7,649 nt of DNA from Thermoplasmatales archaeon. GTDB taxonomy: Archaea; Thermoplasmatota; E2; DHVEG-1. A program made the translations under genes and the position numbers. Below the pieces are notes generated by a model. It searched no databases. It saw only the letters and a list, made by a program, of their open reading frames with translations, and was not told where the DNA came from. The stretch covers positions 1 through 7,649 of the forward strand of contig JAGLML010000047.1 of the NCBI GenBank assembly GCA_023140035.1, in the 5' to 3' direction. This document shows positions 5,598 to 7,649 of this stretch, in pieces. The stretch's first letter is position 1. Each line of letters begins with the position of its first letter.

Positions 5598-6017
5598 TTA
5601 TTCTCCAACTATTTGTACTATTATATTTCTATTTCTAGGTCTTGTGTCTAGTTCTACAAAAACGATTTGTTGCCACGTTCCATGAAGTAGTTTTCCATTT
5701 CTGATTGGAACAGTCATACTTGCCCCCATGAGACTTGCCCTTACATGTGAATGTCCGTTATCATCATGCCATGTTTCATGGTGATCATAATGAATACCTT
5801 TTGGAGCTATTTTTTCAAGAGATCTAGGCAGATCTTTCATTAAACCTGGTTCATATTCAATGGTCGTAATGGCCCCAGTTGAGCCTCCTACAAATACACA
5901 TGCTATGCCATCTTTTAGTTTCGATTTATGGACAGTATTTTGTATGTCATCTGTAATATCGACAATGTCTGTTTCGCCATTTGTCTTTATGTTTATTTCA
6001 TCATAAAATACTCCCAT
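5598..6017 (-). CDS. YjbQ-family (UPF0047) protein, putative secondary thiamin-phosphate synthase
   Basis: The start at ATG 6017 gives 139 residues, the usual family length, and follows GGAGATG (6023-6029) at good spacing; a longer frame from 6116 would overlap the protease gene and has no family support. Family landmarks are STGAITTIEYEPG (46-58), the His-rich block YDHHETWHDDNGHSHVRASL (77-96) with M-G-A-S after it, and GTWQQIVFVELDTRPRNR (113-130). The histidines are the likely metal or active-site residues. Escherichia coli YjbQ has weak thiamin-phosphate synthase activity; the main role of the family remains unsettled. It is cytoplasmic with no signal peptide. It is the last gene of the minus-strand cluster, 13 bases after the subtilase stop, and probably co-transcribed. 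Confidence 0.92.
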   Translation of the reverse strand: MGVFYDEINIKTNGETDIVDITDDIQNTVHKSKLKDGIACVFVGGSTGAITTIEYEPGLMKDLPRSLEKIAPKGIHYDHHETWHDDNGHSHVRASLMGASMTVPIRNGKLLHGTWQQIVFVELDTRPRNRNIIVQIVGE

Positions 6018-6030
6018 TTTTACATCTCCA

Positions 6031-7107
6031 TTAATATTTTGCCAATTCTTTGTATGCTTCGAACGCTTGAATAAGTCCATAACCATACAAATCATCATGA
6101 CTATATTCATTATCATTCCCCATCAAACTACTAATTTTTCCGGCAGTTTTTGCAAATACATCTTTGAATAATTGTGTCGTCGTTTCATTTTGATTTTTAG
6201 CTCCATCACGCTGGTATTCAGGATAAGCATCTAAAAGCAATGCAATAATTCCTGCAACATATGCTGTAGCTTGTGAGGTGCCACTGAGTTCTCCATATGC
6301 ACCATTAATCCTTGTAGACATTATTCCATCCCCTGGAGCTACTAACTCGGGCTTTTTATTTGGATTTTGTGTACTTGGGTATTGATGTCCTTTTGAGCTA
6401 AAAGGTAGGATAGAATTCCCTTTAGACAGTGCTCCTACAACTATAACATTGTCCATTAATGCTGGGAAACACACATCACCATCATCATCCTGTCCATCGT
6501 TTCCTGCAGGGATAACAACAAAAATGCCGTTCTGTACAGCTTGATTGATTCTTCCTATAGTTTTGCTGTTTTCATCAAAGTCAACATCGTCAGGACTCAT
6601 GCCCATTGATAAGAGGATAATGTCTGCACCATTATCAATACAAAACTGTATGCCATCTGCAATGGTACTATCATTTCCACCGCCAAACATGTATTGATTG
6701 CGAGGGATAGATTTTGCAACGATTAATGTCGCACCGCTTGTTATTCCTTTCATGTTTATCCCTGAAAACAGTCCCTGAAATGATCCCTTAGATACCAAGA
6801 TACCAGCAACATGGGTACCATGGTCGTCATCATCATAACAAGTTGAACCGTGATTTATTGAATCATTCCAGGCAATAAATGACGAGCTATCAAATTCCTG
6901 ATGAGAGCTATCTACTCCCGTATCAACAATGCCGATGGTTACGCCAGAGCCATCAAATCCCAATTCATGTAGTTTATCTATCTGCATAACACTACTCGCC
7001 CAAGAATTAGACCTAGGTACAAACATGCTCATCAGTGATAGAGACGCTAGAATAATAGAAATAATTACAAGAATAACGATCAGGATTACCTTTCTACGAT
7101 TTTGCAT
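6031..7107 (-). CDS. Membrane-anchored subtilisin-like serine protease (S8 family)
   Basis: A 358-residue protein. Residues about 7-29 form one hydrophobic segment after a basic start (MQNRRK), so the enzyme is either anchored with its catalytic domain outside or exported. The catalytic triad is visible: Asp62 in IGIVDTGVDSSHQ, His96 in DDDDHGTHVAGI, and Ser278 in GTSQATAYVAG; the oxyanion-hole Asn203 is in PAGNDG. The serine motif has Tyr where most subtilases have Pro (G-T-S-x-A-x-P), a tolerated but less common change. There is no recognisable I9 propeptide: only about 30 residues separate the membrane segment from the catalytic domain. Acidic clusters (DDDD, DQDDDGD) may bind calcium. The start is supported by AGGATGA overlapping the pyrK stop. 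It lies 9 bases after pyrK and 13 before the yjbQ-family gene. The substrate is unknown. Confidence 0.93.
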   Translation of the reverse strand: MQNRRKVILIVILVIISIILASLSLMSMFVPRSNSWASSVMQIDKLHELGFDGSGVTIGIVDTGVDSSHQEFDSSSFIAWNDSINHGSTCYDDDDHGTHVAGILVSKGSFQGLFSGINMKGITSGATLIVAKSIPRNQYMFGGGNDSTIADGIQFCIDNGADIILLSMGMSPDDVDFDENSKTIGRINQAVQNGIFVVIPAGNDGQDDDGDVCFPALMDNVIVVGALSKGNSILPFSSKGHQYPSTQNPNKKPELVAPGDGIMSTRINGAYGELSGTSQATAYVAGIIALLLDAYPEYQRDGAKNQNETTTQLFKDVFAKTAGKISSLMGNDNEYSHDDLYGYGLIQAFEAYKELAKY

Positions 7108-7116
7108 ATTTTCATC

Positions 7117-7649
7117 CTAAAATTGAATTTTTTTACCTGTCGAATCTCTCCTAAATACACCAAAATCTTCAACTTTTTTTAATGTTTTTCCATCGAAAAC
7201 TGGACCATCGGTGCACACCCGTAAACCTTTGCCTATGCAACATTGTCCACAGATTCCTATTGAGCACTTCATATATCGCTCCAGGGAGGCTTGGAATGGA
7301 ATATTTTTACAACAATCTAAAAGGGTTTTCATCATCACCTCTGGCCCACATGTTAAAACTGCATTGATTTTCTCTTTTTTTAGAATATCTTTCGCTACAT
7401 CTGAGGCGAATCCTTTACATCCTGCCGAGCCGTCGTCCGTTGATATTACTACCTTTGCATCACACTTTTTTAATCGTTTTTCAAAAAATAGTTCGCTTTT
7501 GTTTTTCACACCAATAACTACGGTTGATGATATGCTGTTTTTTACTGCTTCCTCTACCGCCGGTGCCAACATAGCAACACCAGTTCCACCACCCACAAAC
7601 AATATATGCTTTCCATGCATCTTGAAACCATTTCCATATGGTCCTCTAA
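7117..7649 (-). CDS. pyrK: Dihydroorotate dehydrogenase electron-transfer subunit PyrK, N-terminus outside window
   Basis: PyrK carries FAD and a 2Fe-2S cluster and passes electrons between NAD(H) and the PyrD catalytic subunit in pyrimidine synthesis. The frame is open to the right edge, so the FAD-binding barrel is cut off; 176 residues are visible, starting RGPYGNGFK and including the methionine at 7620, which is internal. The NAD-binding fold starts with LFVGGGTGVAMLAP (16-29) and includes CGPEVMM (100-106). The iron-sulfur ligands are Cys128, Cys133, Cys136 and Cys145 (in MKCSIGICGQCC ... LRVC), followed by DGPVFDG, and the ending DFGVFRRDSTGKK is typical of the family. The stop is TAG. 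No pyrD follows on this strand; it may lie upstream, off the window. It appears to head the visible operon with the subtilase and yjbQ-family genes. Confidence 0.93.
   Translation of the reverse strand, partial: RGPYGNGFKMHGKHILFVGGGTGVAMLAPAVEEAVKNSISSTVVIGVKNKSELFFEKRLKKCDAKVVISTDDGSAGCKGFASDVAKDILKKEKINAVLTCGPEVMMKTLLDCCKNIPFQASLERYMKCSIGICGQCCIGKGLRVCTDGPVFDGKTLKKVEDFGVFRRDSTGKKIQF

Noticed and set aside
6018..6116. 33-residue N-terminal extension of the YjbQ-family protein
   Set aside because: It lies mostly inside the protease gene; the start at 6017 has the ribosome site and the family-typical length.

Overview
The window looks like an AT-rich archaeal chromosome, most likely from the Thermoplasmatota side of the euryarchaea. 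That placement is an inference. It rests on a euryarchaeal-type RadA recombinase, archaeal TATA boxes ahead of several genes, GGAGG/GGTGAT ribosome-binding sites, and a set of PKD-domain, lipobox and secreted proteins of a style common in uncultured Thermoplasmata. No rRNA, tRNA, CRISPR array or transposase gene was recognised.

Layout. The left part (1-3765) is all plus strand. It holds the C-terminal 292 residues of a large surface protein (gingipain-C25-like Ig domain, PKD domain, terminal beta-sandwich), radA, a PKD lipoprotein gene interrupted by one in-frame TAG, and a small secreted protein with internal glycine/aromatic repeats that ends in a clear hairpin terminator. The middle (3766-5593) is a sparsely coding accessory patch. 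It contains a strong TATA box followed by a homopurine/homopyrimidine segment able to form a 20-bp RNA helix, the first residues of a nitroreductase, a 27-bp near-perfect palindrome, two small minus-strand genes sharing the same Shine-Dalgarno block, a 58-residue membrane peptide, and the C-terminal 90 or so residues of a nitroreductase. I read the two nitroreductase pieces as the ends of one broken gene. The right part (5598-7649) is a tight minus-strand cluster in the order pyrK (cut by the window edge), membrane-anchored subtilisin-like protease, YjbQ-family protein, with gaps of 9 and 13 bases.

How the genes relate. RadA is housekeeping recombination and appears to have its own promoter. 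PyrK is the electron-transfer subunit of dihydroorotate dehydrogenase (pyrimidine synthesis). YjbQ is a small conserved enzyme family with weak thiamin-phosphate synthase activity. The subtilase between them is the odd member of an otherwise cytoplasmic operon. The left-hand secreted proteins look like independent cell-surface genes.

The points most worth checking are the TAG codon replacing what looks like a conserved PKD tryptophan in the lipoprotein, the nitroreductase split by about 1.2 kb of unrelated sequence, and the structured GA/CT segment behind a strong promoter.
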